A DNA stretch of 64,000 nucleotides, from assembly GCF_017310015.1 (NCBI RefSeq), contig NZ_CP022297.1, forward strand, positions 2,418,001 through 2,482,000, in the 5' to 3' direction. The translations under genes were made by a program, and so were the position numbers. The stretch's first letter is position 1. Every line of letters starts with the position of its first letter. Source of the stretch: Marinobacterium iners (GTDB lineage: Bacteria; Pseudomonadota; Gammaproteobacteria; Pseudomonadales; Balneatricaceae). Of the stretch, positions 15,456 to 23,058 are shown piece after piece. The notes under the pieces are model-generated. The model did no database searches. It was given only the letters and a program-made list of their open reading frames with translations, and was not told the DNA's origin.

Positions 15456-16595
15456 ATGAGTTATAAGAAACAAAATAAAGATAAAAAATCTGCTAACCAG
15501 ATTCTAATAGAAGAAATAGCTGATTTAATTACAAACAATAATGAATCAGCCGATTTGAGCTACATGCATTCAACTAAGCTCAATAGAATTCCTATCAAGC
15601 TTACAACTGGCAAGCCTTACAGTTATGCTAATACAATCATGTTGATAGGGCTTCAGCAGAAAGACGATTCAATGAAGATACCAGCCTTTGTTACTTTCAA
15701 TGAATATTCAGATATGTTTAAAAGCTGGTTAAAAGACGGAATCATTTCTAAAGAAGAAGTTGAAGCACAAGGCATCGATCCTGAAAGACCTTTAAAAGGT
15801 AAAAAGTCAGATGCTTTCGTTATCTTCTCCAAGAAGTCTTACAAAGAAGGTGATAAATTCTTCAAGAGAGTTGAAGTTGTAGATGGTAAGAACAAGACTC
15901 GCTATGAACCAACAAGAGAAGAAATCAAGGAATTAAAATTAGAAGAGATTCCAGTTCATACGAAACATGCAATCTGGAGTGTGAATCACCTCTACTTTCC
16001 AGAGCAAGTGAAAGCTCAATACCCTATCTTTGCTCAAGCTGAAGCTTTATTAGATAAGAAAATGTCTCCAGAAGAAGTAGACCTTCAGCTAAGACAACAT
16101 GCAATTGATTTGTTGGAGAGTTCAGGAATTCCATATAGTTTTTCAGATGCTATTGAAACAGCTCATTACGGCCATTCTGACTTCATTGGACTTGGAGCTG
16201 AAGACAGATTCAAATCTCATAGAAAAATGCTTTCAGTGGCCGCTCATGAGCTTGGACATGCTACAGGACACAAAGACAGGTTGAATCGTTCTTCTCTTTA
16301 CAACTACAGCAATGAAAGAGGATATGAAGAGGCTGTAGCTGAAATTCATGCAATGCTTGTTTGTAGAAGCTTTGGTGTCAATTCACTTCCAGAACATGCT
16401 AATTATGTAAAAGGCTGGTTAGGCGAGGACAAGAATGCTTACAAGCTCAAGAAAGCGGCATTTGAAGCATATAAAGCTTTTGAATACACAATGGAAAAAT
16501 ATGAGCTTTACATGAAAAACAAACTTGAGAATGTTTCAGAGTTCGTTGAAGAAAAGAAAGAACAGAATCGCTCAAGAAGAAGAGCCAGACCATAA
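15456..16595 (+). CDS. ardC: ArdC-like antirestriction protein (ssDNA-binding/zincin)
   Basis: The N-terminal half (about residues 12-140) matches the ArdC N-terminal single-strand DNA-binding domain, with an N-x-YANTIMLIGLQQ segment and a later KSDAFVIFSKKSY. The C-terminal half is the associated metallopeptidase, with AAHELGHATGH near residues 263-273 supplying two zinc His ligands and the catalytic Glu, and EEAVAEIHAM near 290 as the likely third ligand. ArdC proteins coat incoming single-stranded plasmid DNA and protect it from host restriction. The length (379) is usual for the family, with a Lys/Arg-rich tail. TATAAT at 15425 and GGAA upstream of the ATG support the start, and a terminator follows. 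Confidence 0.85.
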   Translation: MSYKKQNKDKKSANQILIEEIADLITNNNESADLSYMHSTKLNRIPIKLTTGKPYSYANTIMLIGLQQKDDSMKIPAFVTFNEYSDMFKSWLKDGIISKEEVEAQGIDPERPLKGKKSDAFVIFSKKSYKEGDKFFKRVEVVDGKNKTRYEPTREEIKELKLEEIPVHTKHAIWSVNHLYFPEQVKAQYPIFAQAEALLDKKMSPEEVDLQLRQHAIDLLESSGIPYSFSDAIETAHYGHSDFIGLGAEDRFKSHRKMLSVAAHELGHATGHKDRLNRSSLYNYSNERGYEEAVAEIHAMLVCRSFGVNSLPEHANYVKGWLGEDKNAYKLKKAAFEAYKAFEYTMEKYELYMKNKLENVSEFVEEKKEQNRSRRRARP

Positions 16596-16601
16596 AAAAT
16601 T

Positions 16602-16627
16602 AAAGACAGCTTAGGCTGTCTTTTTTA
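16602..16627 (+). terminator. Rho-independent terminator
   Basis: AAAGACAGC-TTA-G-GCTGTCTTT followed by TTT lies just after the ardC stop and before the convergent gene at 16645. Confidence 0.88.
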
Positions 16628-16644
16628 TCACTTTATTTTATTTA

Positions 16645-17370
16645 TTATAATCTACGAATTCTAAAATTCTCACTTTCTATAGGATTTCCAGTATTCGTTA
16701 TAGAAAAACCGTTCGGTACGACAACTTTGAAGCCGTATGTACTTGAAAAATTAAATTCTCTCGAACCTGCATTGTGTTGAACATAAGTTGAAGAACCTGT
16801 TGCTGGCACCACTTCTACAGACCAAACCTCTTGTCCATTGTCCATTGAAGCTGTAAACATTATATTAGTATCTGAACTTAATACATTAGAAGGATCATCT
16901 AAAATAATGTTCAAACCTACAGATCCATTCATACGATATACACCATAGTTCAAACCATTAACCTGTTCTACTTCACCAAGAAATATATCATATATATTCA
17001 AATTCCCAGTATTTGTAGTTACGCTTCCTGAAAGTGCCAATTCACTAAACACCATGTTATTAAAATCAGTTACATTGTAATTGAACTGACCATTCGGAGT
17101 GGTGATTTCAACATTACCACTATCCAAGAAAACTAATGCTTGCATTGGATAATACTGATAACTTACTGCATTGTTATTTGTTATATTCCAATTTATACCA
17201 GCATCACCCATACCACCATAAGGAGCATAAAACAAAGAATAACTAGGTTGAGTGCTATTTGATGTTAATGTATCTGCCGGTATATTTGCTTTAAATACAT
17301 ATTCTGCTGAAGTTATTGCTGATACTGTTAAAGCTGCTGTTGCTATTATTGATTTAATTTTTTTATTCAT
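16645..17370 (-). CDS. Secreted beta-rich hypothetical protein (241 aa)
   Basis: A Sec signal peptide (about 1-22, ending AITSA) is followed by a Ser/Thr/Asn/Gly/Tyr-rich sequence with alternating hydrophobic residues, typical of beta-sandwich exported proteins such as adhesins or cell-surface lectins. There are no Cys in the mature part and no membrane anchor. It diverges from the HAD gene at 17450. No family recognised. It is the second exported protein flanking ardC, so the element carries at least two surface or periplasmic products of unknown role. Confidence 0.6.
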   Translation of the reverse strand: MNKKIKSIIATAALTVSAITSAEYVFKANIPADTLTSNSTQPSYSLFYAPYGGMGDAGINWNITNNNAVSYQYYPMQALVFLDSGNVEITTPNGQFNYNVTDFNNMVFSELALSGSVTTNTGNLNIYDIFLGEVEQVNGLNYGVYRMNGSVGLNIILDDPSNVLSSDTNIMFTASMDNGQEVWSVEVVPATGSSTYVQHNAGSREFNFSSTYGFKVVVPNGFSITNTGNPIESENFRIRRL

Positions 17371-17430
17371 ATTTCCTCTATATTTTTATTGTTCTTTTTT
17401 TAAAATTAGCATATCATTATAATATGTCAA

Positions 17431-17451
17431 CACTATATATATTATATATAT
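17431..17451. promoter_or_regulatory. A/T dyad in promoter position (copy 6)
   Basis: CACTATATATATTATATATA abuts the ATG at 17450. It is preceded by TATCATTAT at 17412-17420, the same start as the 28-base motif of the other two divergent spacers. Confidence 0.42.
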
Positions 17452-17851
17452 GAAAATAATATTTTTAGACATTGATGGAATTATTAAGAATCCGACAAAT
17501 CATTCAGAATGGTTTTCTGATTCTATTATGTTAATTATTGATTTATGCGTTAGAACAAATAGCAGAATTGTTATTGCTTCTAACTGGAAACTCTTGAAGG
17601 GGACTGAGTTTTTCAACTCAATGCTCAATGGCATGGTGATTGGTGCAACACCGGACATCCATGCCCCAGCCGCCGAACACTGCAAGGAACTGGAAGTTCT
17701 GGACTATCTCAAGCAACACGAAGTAGATGACTGGATAGCCATTGACGATAGAGCTTATGAGTATCCTAGAACGGCTCACAAGCTCGTTTTGGTGGAAGGT
17801 GGAAGGTTCACCAACGAGGACTTCAATGAGTGCCTGAAGAGGCTCCTGTAA
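17450..17851 (+). CDS. HAD-superfamily phosphatase-like protein (HAD_SAK-type)
   Basis: The N terminus carries the HAD motif I FLDIDGII (about residues 5-12), followed by motif II at IVIASNWK (about 41-48) and an acidic AIDDRAYEY segment (about 101-109) as motif IV. This short HAD form resembles the domain found in 'Swiss army knife' RNA-repair proteins and in many phage and plasmid genes. Activity on a nucleic-acid end or nucleotide phosphate is possible but not shown. The start lies within an A/T dyad with no clear ribosome-binding site, so a leaderless message is conceivable. Base composition changes sharply inside the gene: the first 140 bases are AT-rich, the rest GC-rich. It is the last gene before the element end. 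Confidence 0.7.
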   Translation: MKIIFLDIDGIIKNPTNHSEWFSDSIMLIIDLCVRTNSRIVIASNWKLLKGTEFFNSMLNGMVIGATPDIHAPAAEHCKELEVLDYLKQHEVDDWIAIDDRAYEYPRTAHKLVLVEGGRFTNEDFNECLKRLL

Positions 17852-17865
17852 GCTCACAACAGGGG

Positions 17866-18001
17866 TCTAACCCTTGGAACCATTTTCAGACACTCATTTT
17901 TCTTTCAATCACGAAAAATTCTCTTTTCGTAAAAGTTCGTTCTAACCCTTTGTTTTCTTTCGTTTTTTACGAAGAACCATTTTTGGCTTTTTTGATCCCC
18001 C
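17866..18001. repeat. Element end with duplicated motifs and dyads
   Basis: TCTAACCCTT occurs at 17866-17875 and 17941-17950; GAACCATTTT occurs at 17877-17886 and 17974-17983. ACGAAAA/TTTTCGT form a dyad at 17911-17930, and TTCGT/ACGAA another at 17959-17973. The order of the two motifs is the same in both copies, but the second copy is stretched by about 22 bases. Such clusters near an integration boundary are typical of recombinase or transposase binding sites; this function is inferred. Confidence 0.55.
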
Positions 18002-19066
18002 TACATTTGTCGAAAGTACAATGCGGCGCCCCGCAGCCCGACCGCCATGAAACACCCTGTTTTGTTCCGCGAGTGACAAACGCGCATAGAGTGGAATGAT
18101 TTCAGTGTCACGCAGTTGAGCCTTACGCAACAGGTCGGCGGTTTCACGAATTTCACGCTCACCCGGCAGAAATACCAGAATATCACCGGGGCCTCCATTT
18201 CGCTTGGCGCGATCAATTTCGACCAGCTCATCCACCGCTGCCAGAATTCCCTGCTGCAGGTCCAACGCCTTCTCATCCTCACCCTCCATTTCATGCAACG
18301 GGCGGTAAAGAACATCAACAGGATAGGTGCGACCGGATACTTCGATCACTGGTGCATCATCAAAGTGCTTTGAGAAACGCTCCAGATCAATGGTGGCTGA
18401 GGTGATAATGAGCTTGAGGTCAGGTCGCCGCGGCAACAGACGCTTGACGTAACCAAGCAGAAAATCGATGTTGAGACTGCGCTCATGGGCTTCATCGATA
18501 ATCAATACTTCGTACTTATCAAGAAAACGATCATGCTGGGTTTCAGCAAGCAGAATACCGTCGGTCATCAGCTTGATCTGGGTATTGTCGCTTACCTGAT
18601 CATGGAACCGCACCTGATACCCCACACGCTCGCCCAGCGAAGTTTTCAGTTCTTCGGCAATACGAGCAGCAACGGTACGCGCCGCCAATCGGCGTGGCTG
18701 GGTGTGGCCGATCAGGCCGCGGCAACCCAGTCCCAGCTCAAGGCAGAGCTTGGGTATCTGGGTGGTCTTTCCGGAACCAGTCTCGCCAGCGATTACAACC
18801 ACCTGGTGCTCAGCAATGGCCTTGAGCAGTTCCTCTCGACGCTCCGATACCGGCAGATCAGGGTATTCAGGCTTTGCAGGCAGGGCTTTCAAACGTTCGA
18901 CCTGAGCCACTGAAGCGTCAATCTGTTCATTCAGGCGTTGCAGACGATCCGGGTCCGGCGTTTGAGTATTACGCTGCAAACGGTTGAGATCTCGCTGCAA
19001 ACGGAAGCGGTCCGCGAGGCGAACCTGCTGCAGCCTCTGTTTCAAGCTAATAATGGAGTCAGACAA
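17942..19066 (-). pseudogene. hrpA: hrpA 5' fragment, interrupted by the element
   Basis: HrpA is a DEAH-box ATP-dependent RNA helicase of about 1300 residues. Present here are motif I GETGSGKTTQ, motif II DEAHERSLN, motif III SAT, and the sequence up to motif V (IVLSTNV), after which the family continues AETSLTVPG. At base 18,001 the frame instead enters element DNA and ends after 19 foreign, very basic codons. Motifs V and VI and all C-terminal domains are missing, so the product should not be an active helicase. I chose the TTG at 19066 (LSDSIISL) because it fits the family N terminus; an ATG at 19141 would overlap the preceding gene. The seven codons before the junction use A/T-ending codons unlike those further in, as if brought by the element. 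Confidence 0.85.
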
Positions 19067-19100
19067 ACCGATACAACCTGTTGCGGGTAAATGAATGTGT

Positions 19101-20759
19101 TCAGAGAGTACGGCGCCCCAGCGCCTGCTCGCGCAACGCACGTCGCGAAACCTTGCCGATCGAGGTACGCGGCAACTGCTGGCAGAACTCTACCAAGCGC
19201 GGCACCTTATAGGGTGTCAGCCGTTCACGGCAATAGTCGCGTACTGCCTTGATGGTCAGTTGTTGACTGGCAGGCACCACGTAAAGCTTGATCTGCTCAC
19301 CACTGCAGCTGTCCGGTAGCCCTATCACAGCGCATTCCAGAATATCCGGGTGGCACGCAATAATATCTTCCAGCTCACTGGGATACACTTTGAAGCCTGA
19401 TACATTGATCACCTCCTTGCGACGGTCAATGATACGCAGATAACCCTGTGTATCGATCAGACCGATATCCCCTGTATCCAGCCAGCCTTCATGAAAGGCC
19501 TGCTGTGTTTCGCCATGCTGATGCCAATAGCCCTGCATCAATTGTGGCCCGCGCACGAAAATGGAACCAACCTCGCCATCGGGCAATCTCTGGTCCTGCT
19601 CACCAATGATACGAACCTCTGTATCCGGCAACGGACAACCGACACTGCCCAGATGAATATCATCGGGCCGGTTCACACTCACCACCGGTGAACACTCGGT
19701 CAGGCCGTAACCTTCACAAATAGCGTTGCCCGTCACTTGCTGCCAGCGTTGTGCGACCGATTGGGTGAGCGCCATACCGCCTGAAATGGTCAACTTCAAG
19801 CGACCAAAGTCCAGGCGCTGAAACTCCGGTTGCTGACACAGAAAGATGAACAGAGGGTTGATTCCGGCCACTACAGTCGGATCGAAACGATCCCAGCACT
19901 TGACCAGAGTCCGGATACGACGCGGGTCCGGTACCAGCTCAATACAGCTGCCAATGCTCAACATGACCAGCGTCAACATGAACGAGTAGATATGATACAG
20001 CGGCAAGGGTTGCAGCAGTTTTTCCTGACCCGGCTCACAATAGTGGTCAAGCAAGGCACGAATCTGGGCCAGATTCGCCAGCAGTGCCTTTTCACTCAGC
20101 ATGGCACCCTTGGCAGGCCCTGTCGTTCCACCGGTGTACTGCAGCAATGCCAATGACTCCTGTTGGCCGAACCGCTCCGGCGGCTGCCAAATCAAGCCGC
20201 CGCCCTTTTGCATCACTTGGGTCAAGCGCATGCATTGTATACCTGATAATTGAGGTACCGGCTGGAGCAACTGTGTCGCACCGCCTCGTTTAAAGCGGGC
20301 GGCCAGATTCAGCACCCAGCGCTTACGCAGAGGATGCAGATCACCCAGCTCGGTGGTAACCAGATATTCGATTTCGGTGCCGGCAAGCTGTTGACACACC
20401 TGCGCCTGCAGCGGCGCAAAGGCAACCAGCGCACGCGCACCCGAGTCTTTCAAGTGCTGACACAGCTCTTCACAGCAGTAAAGGGGATTGGTATTCACCA
20501 CCACCAGCCCAGCCCGGCGAGCCCCAAACAACACCACTGGATATTGCATCAGGTTGGGGAGTTGTAATGCGATTCGGTCGCCCGGCTGCAAATCGGTTTC
20601 ATGCTGCACCCAGGCGGCAAAGCGGCGTGACAGGCGATCCAGATCAGCAAAGCTGATACTGGCTCCCATATGCCCAAAGGCCGGACGTTCATCAAAACGG
20701 CGCGCCAGCAACTGGAGCATGTCGGACAGACTGTCGAACTGCGGCCCGGGCGCCTGCAT
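19101..20759 (-). CDS. Long-chain acyl-CoA synthetase (FadD-like)
   Basis: The protein belongs to the AMP-forming acyl-CoA synthetase family: P-loop YTGGTTGPAKG near residue 209, GYGLTECSP near 352, DTGDIG near 433, and the C-terminal DRRKEVINVSGFKVYP motif near 449, then GK near the end. It activates a fatty acid to acyl-AMP and then acyl-CoA for beta-oxidation or lipid synthesis. Length (552) is normal. Its ATG shares one base with the stop of the upstream YafJ-like gene (TGATG), indicating translational coupling. The last residues (ALGRRTL) follow the usual catalytic Lys region. Substrate chain length cannot be told from sequence. Confidence 0.88.
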   Translation of the reverse strand: MQAPGPQFDSLSDMLQLLARRFDERPAFGHMGASISFADLDRLSRRFAAWVQHETDLQPGDRIALQLPNLMQYPVVLFGARRAGLVVVNTNPLYCCEELCQHLKDSGARALVAFAPLQAQVCQQLAGTEIEYLVTTELGDLHPLRKRWVLNLAARFKRGGATQLLQPVPQLSGIQCMRLTQVMQKGGGLIWQPPERFGQQESLALLQYTGGTTGPAKGAMLSEKALLANLAQIRALLDHYCEPGQEKLLQPLPLYHIYSFMLTLVMLSIGSCIELVPDPRRIRTLVKCWDRFDPTVVAGINPLFIFLCQQPEFQRLDFGRLKLTISGGMALTQSVAQRWQQVTGNAICEGYGLTECSPVVSVNRPDDIHLGSVGCPLPDTEVRIIGEQDQRLPDGEVGSIFVRGPQLMQGYWHQHGETQQAFHEGWLDTGDIGLIDTQGYLRIIDRRKEVINVSGFKVYPSELEDIIACHPDILECAVIGLPDSCSGEQIKLYVVPASQQLTIKAVRDYCRERLTPYKVPRLVEFCQQLPRTSIGKVSRRALREQALGRRTL

Positions 20760-21547
20760 CAGGACGCCTCCGACAAATCACATACAACTTCGCCGTCATT
20801 GAATACAACCAGCTCACCCGCCTGCAGTCGCTGCCACTGTTCGTTATCCGTGAGCGGTTCGGTGGCAATGACAGTAACCACGTCATTCGGTGTTGTTTCA
20901 GCGCCAAAGTCCACGCTCATCTCGCAATCTTTCAGCCGAGCCTCGCCAAAAGGTGCCCGCCGTGTAATCCAGGCCAGCTTGGTACTGCAATAACAGAACA
21001 AATGGGTAGACTCACTCAACAGCATGTTGAACACGCCCAGCCCGCGCAGCCTCTCACAGCACTGGTGAATAAAGCGCTCCAGCTCATGCAGGTCAGTTGG
21101 ACGTTCGGGGTAGCGGTTACGGATCTGATCCAACAGCCAGCAGAAGGCATATTCGCTGTCGGTGGTACCCACCGGATGATAGAACTTCAATGGCCAGTCG
21201 AACAGGTTCGGGTCAAGCTGACCGTTATGGGCATAGGTCCAGCTATAGCCCCACAGTTCACGACTGAACGGGTGGGTATTTTCCAGGCAAACCTGGCCGA
21301 CATTGGCCTGACGAATATGGCTGATCACCACCCTGCTCTTGATCGAGTAGTCCGCGACCAGATTCGCAATGCGCGAGTCTGCACTGGGCTTGGGATCATG
21401 AAAGCAGCGCAGCCCCTTGCCCTCATAAAAGGCGATACCCCAACCATCCCGATGCGGACCGGTGCGACCACCGCGCTGCATCAGACCAGTAAAGCTGAAA
21501 CAGATATCCGTCGGCACATTGGCACTCATGCCAAGCAATTCGCACAT
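20759..21547 (-). CDS. yafJ: Class II glutamine amidotransferase, YafJ-like (copy 1)
   Basis: The Ntn-type glutaminase domain starts MCELLG, so Cys2 becomes the N-terminal nucleophile after Met removal. GPHRDGWGIAFYEG near residue 30, SHIRQAN near 76 and a YAHNGQL segment near 110 match YafJ/Gn-AT-II proteins. Such domains release ammonia from glutamine, but YafJ lacks a fused synthase and its partner is unknown. It lies between bactofilin and the acyl-CoA synthetase, with a three-base gap upstream and one-base overlap downstream. A paralogue is at 43963-44802. Confidence 0.85.
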   Translation of the reverse strand: MCELLGMSANVPTDICFSFTGLMQRGGRTGPHRDGWGIAFYEGKGLRCFHDPKPSADSRIANLVADYSIKSRVVISHIRQANVGQVCLENTHPFSRELWGYSWTYAHNGQLDPNLFDWPLKFYHPVGTTDSEYAFCWLLDQIRNRYPERPTDLHELERFIHQCCERLRGLGVFNMLLSESTHLFCYCSTKLAWITRRAPFGEARLKDCEMSVDFGAETTPNDVVTVIATEPLTDNEQWQRLQAGELVVFNDGEVVCDLSEAS

Positions 21548-21550
21548 GGC

Positions 21551-22018
21551 CTAGCTTCCCTTGGCACTGAGGGTAATACGGTCCGGCAGCGAGTCGATCA
21601 GACTGTAGTCGATGCTGCCACTGTGTTCACGCACTGCCTCTTCAGGGTGATATTCCAGCTGTGGCGTAACCTGAAGCCGGCGCTCGCCGACAAAGCAACC
21701 CTGTGGGTCAATGCTCAGATTATCACTGTAGACGGTGGCGCGTACCTGCCCGCCACGCTCGATATGCAGCTGATCGCAGATCAGTTCACCTTCCAATACA
21801 CCACTGACTGTTACGTTACGTGCCTTGATACGGCCACGAACACAGCCATGGCGCCCGATAGAGATATCCTCGGACGAATCAACACTGCCCTCAAACAGGC
21901 CATCCACATGCATCTTGCCGGATACCTGGGTATCACCCTTGAAGTGATTGCCCTGAGCGATGATGGTTACTGCAGACCGACCTGATTTAGCGGATACATC
22001 GCGTTTAATGATTCCCAA
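21551..22018 (-). CDS. Bactofilin (polymer-forming cytoskeletal protein)
   Basis: The central part (about residues 18-115) is the repetitive beta-helix of bactofilins (DUF583), with hydrophobic-Gly-x-hydrophobic turns such as VSGKMHVDGLFEG. Bactofilins self-assemble into filaments on the inner membrane and often localise cell-wall enzymes. The start is a TTG, chosen because GAGGAGGT lies five bases before it and no ATG fits. The gene overlaps the 3' end of the M23 peptidase gene by 52 bases. This peptidase-bactofilin pairing is common, and the filament probably positions the peptidase. Confidence 0.9.
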   Translation of the reverse strand: MGIIKRDVSAKSGRSAVTIIAQGNHFKGDTQVSGKMHVDGLFEGSVDSSEDISIGRHGCVRGRIKARNVTVSGVLEGELICDQLHIERGGQVRATVYSDNLSIDPQGCFVGERRLQVTPQLEYHPEEAVREHSGSIDYSLIDSLPDRITLSAKGS

Positions 22019-22902
22019 GGTACCTCCTCGACACGACTGAACAGGGAGTCGAAATTATCCAGCCCCCACTGTACAAAGGGCTCCGGGTTCAGAGGCCGAT
22101 ACAGATGTCGAACCTCGTAGTGTAAATGAGCACCGGTGGAGCGACCGGTGTTGCCACTCAGTCCGATCTGCTGCCCCTTGTAGACAAAGCTGCCGCTTTT
22201 GACCTGCACCTTGTGCAGGTGGGCATAATAGGTCTTAAAACCGAAATTATGCTGCAGAATGATCAGATTGCCAAAGCCGCTGCCCTTGCGATAGCCGGCA
22301 TACTCAACCACACCATCTGCTGTGGCATACACGGGTGTGCCTGTGTCAGCCTTAAAGTCAGTACCATTGTGCATTTTGCGGGTTTTGAGCACTGGATGGA
22401 AACGCATGCCGTAGCTGTCATTCACCTGCTCCGCCTGGATCGGCACCCCGTTGGGAATACTGTGCAGCAGGAACAGACGCTGACGAGCGGCCAGCCGAGC
22501 GAGTTCCAGCCTTTGCTCAGCATTATCGGCAGCGCTGTCTTCAGCCAAAAGCCCCAGCATCGATTCCAGATCATCCAGAGCAGTACTGAATTGATGATTT
22601 TCCAACGCGAGTTGCTCACGTTCTTCTGACAGACTGGACAGGGTTGCACCCAACTCCCCCAGCTCGGATATGTAGAGCTGCTGGGTACCCAGTAACATTT
22701 CATACTGCTCGTTCAAGCTTTGATGGTCACGTTCCAGATCCGTCAGATTGTCGTGGGTCTTCATCAATAACCAATTGGATACAAAAAAGCTCAGCGCTGA
22801 CACCAGCAGGAACATCAGCATCAAATAGCCCAATACCCGGTGAAGGGAATACTGCCGGGAGCCACGCACGGTGGTCAGTGTCAGAATCAGCTTACGTCGC
22901 AA
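21967..22902 (-). CDS. M23 (LytM-type) peptidoglycan endopeptidase
   Basis: An N-terminal membrane anchor (about residues 27-48) is followed by a coiled coil (about 50-105), a linker and the M23 domain (about 160-280). Zinc ligands are seen in HNGTDF (His and Asp) and the HLHYEV motif. Anchored M23 enzymes cut peptidoglycan cross-links in the periplasm and shape the cell; those paired with bactofilins generally affect curvature or cell form. All ligand residues are present, so it is likely active. It is first in a run with bactofilin, YafJ and the acyl-CoA synthetase. Confidence 0.9.
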   Translation of the reverse strand: MRRKLILTLTTVRGSRQYSLHRVLGYLMLMFLLVSALSFFVSNWLLMKTHDNLTDLERDHQSLNEQYEMLLGTQQLYISELGELGATLSSLSEEREQLALENHQFSTALDDLESMLGLLAEDSAADNAEQRLELARLAARQRLFLLHSIPNGVPIQAEQVNDSYGMRFHPVLKTRKMHNGTDFKADTGTPVYATADGVVEYAGYRKGSGFGNLIILQHNFGFKTYYAHLHKVQVKSGSFVYKGQQIGLSGNTGRSTGAHLHYEVRHLYRPLNPEPFVQWGLDNFDSLFSRVEEVPWESLNAMYPLNQVGLQ

Positions 22903-23058
22903 ACGGGATACTCATACGCTCAAATCCAGCTACTATAACCCGAGTACCCCCACGCCACCAGTAACACGACCCTGATCAACGCCACTGGCAAAAGGGAGTT
23001 GCTGGAGCGTTTTTTAAGGTAGACTGGGTCACGACCACTCATTGTGCGGAGTAGATGG

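Larger units (their letters stand above)
1..18001. mobile_element. Right-hand part of an AT-rich conjugative/integrative element
   Basis: This segment is AT-rich with A/T-tract promoters, whereas everything after about 18,002 is GC-rich core chromosome. It encodes ParA, two DotA/TraY-like polytopic membrane proteins, orphan methyltransferases and ArdC, which is the usual cargo of conjugative plasmids and integrative elements. Its right end falls inside hrpA: the helicase frame stops matching the family at base 18,001. No integrase, relaxase, replication initiator or left boundary is in the window, so whether it is an integrative conjugative element, an integrated plasmid or another type of island is inferred. 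A contig join artefact is not excluded from sequence alone. Confidence 0.72.

Noticed and set aside
17942..18001. The basic 19-residue tail of the hrpA fragment as a functional domain
   Set aside because: It is simply the read-through of element DNA in the helicase frame; the Lys/Arg richness follows from A-rich sequence.
17852..18030. tRNA gene or tRNA fragment as the attachment site
   Set aside because: No cloverleaf-like sequence or TTCRANY motif in a proper setting; the boundary lies in the hrpA coding sequence.
21002..21985. Plus-strand open frame of 327 codons across yafJ and bactofilin
   Set aside because: Antisense to two well-supported genes; long frames opposite GC-rich genes are common, and the translation has no motif.
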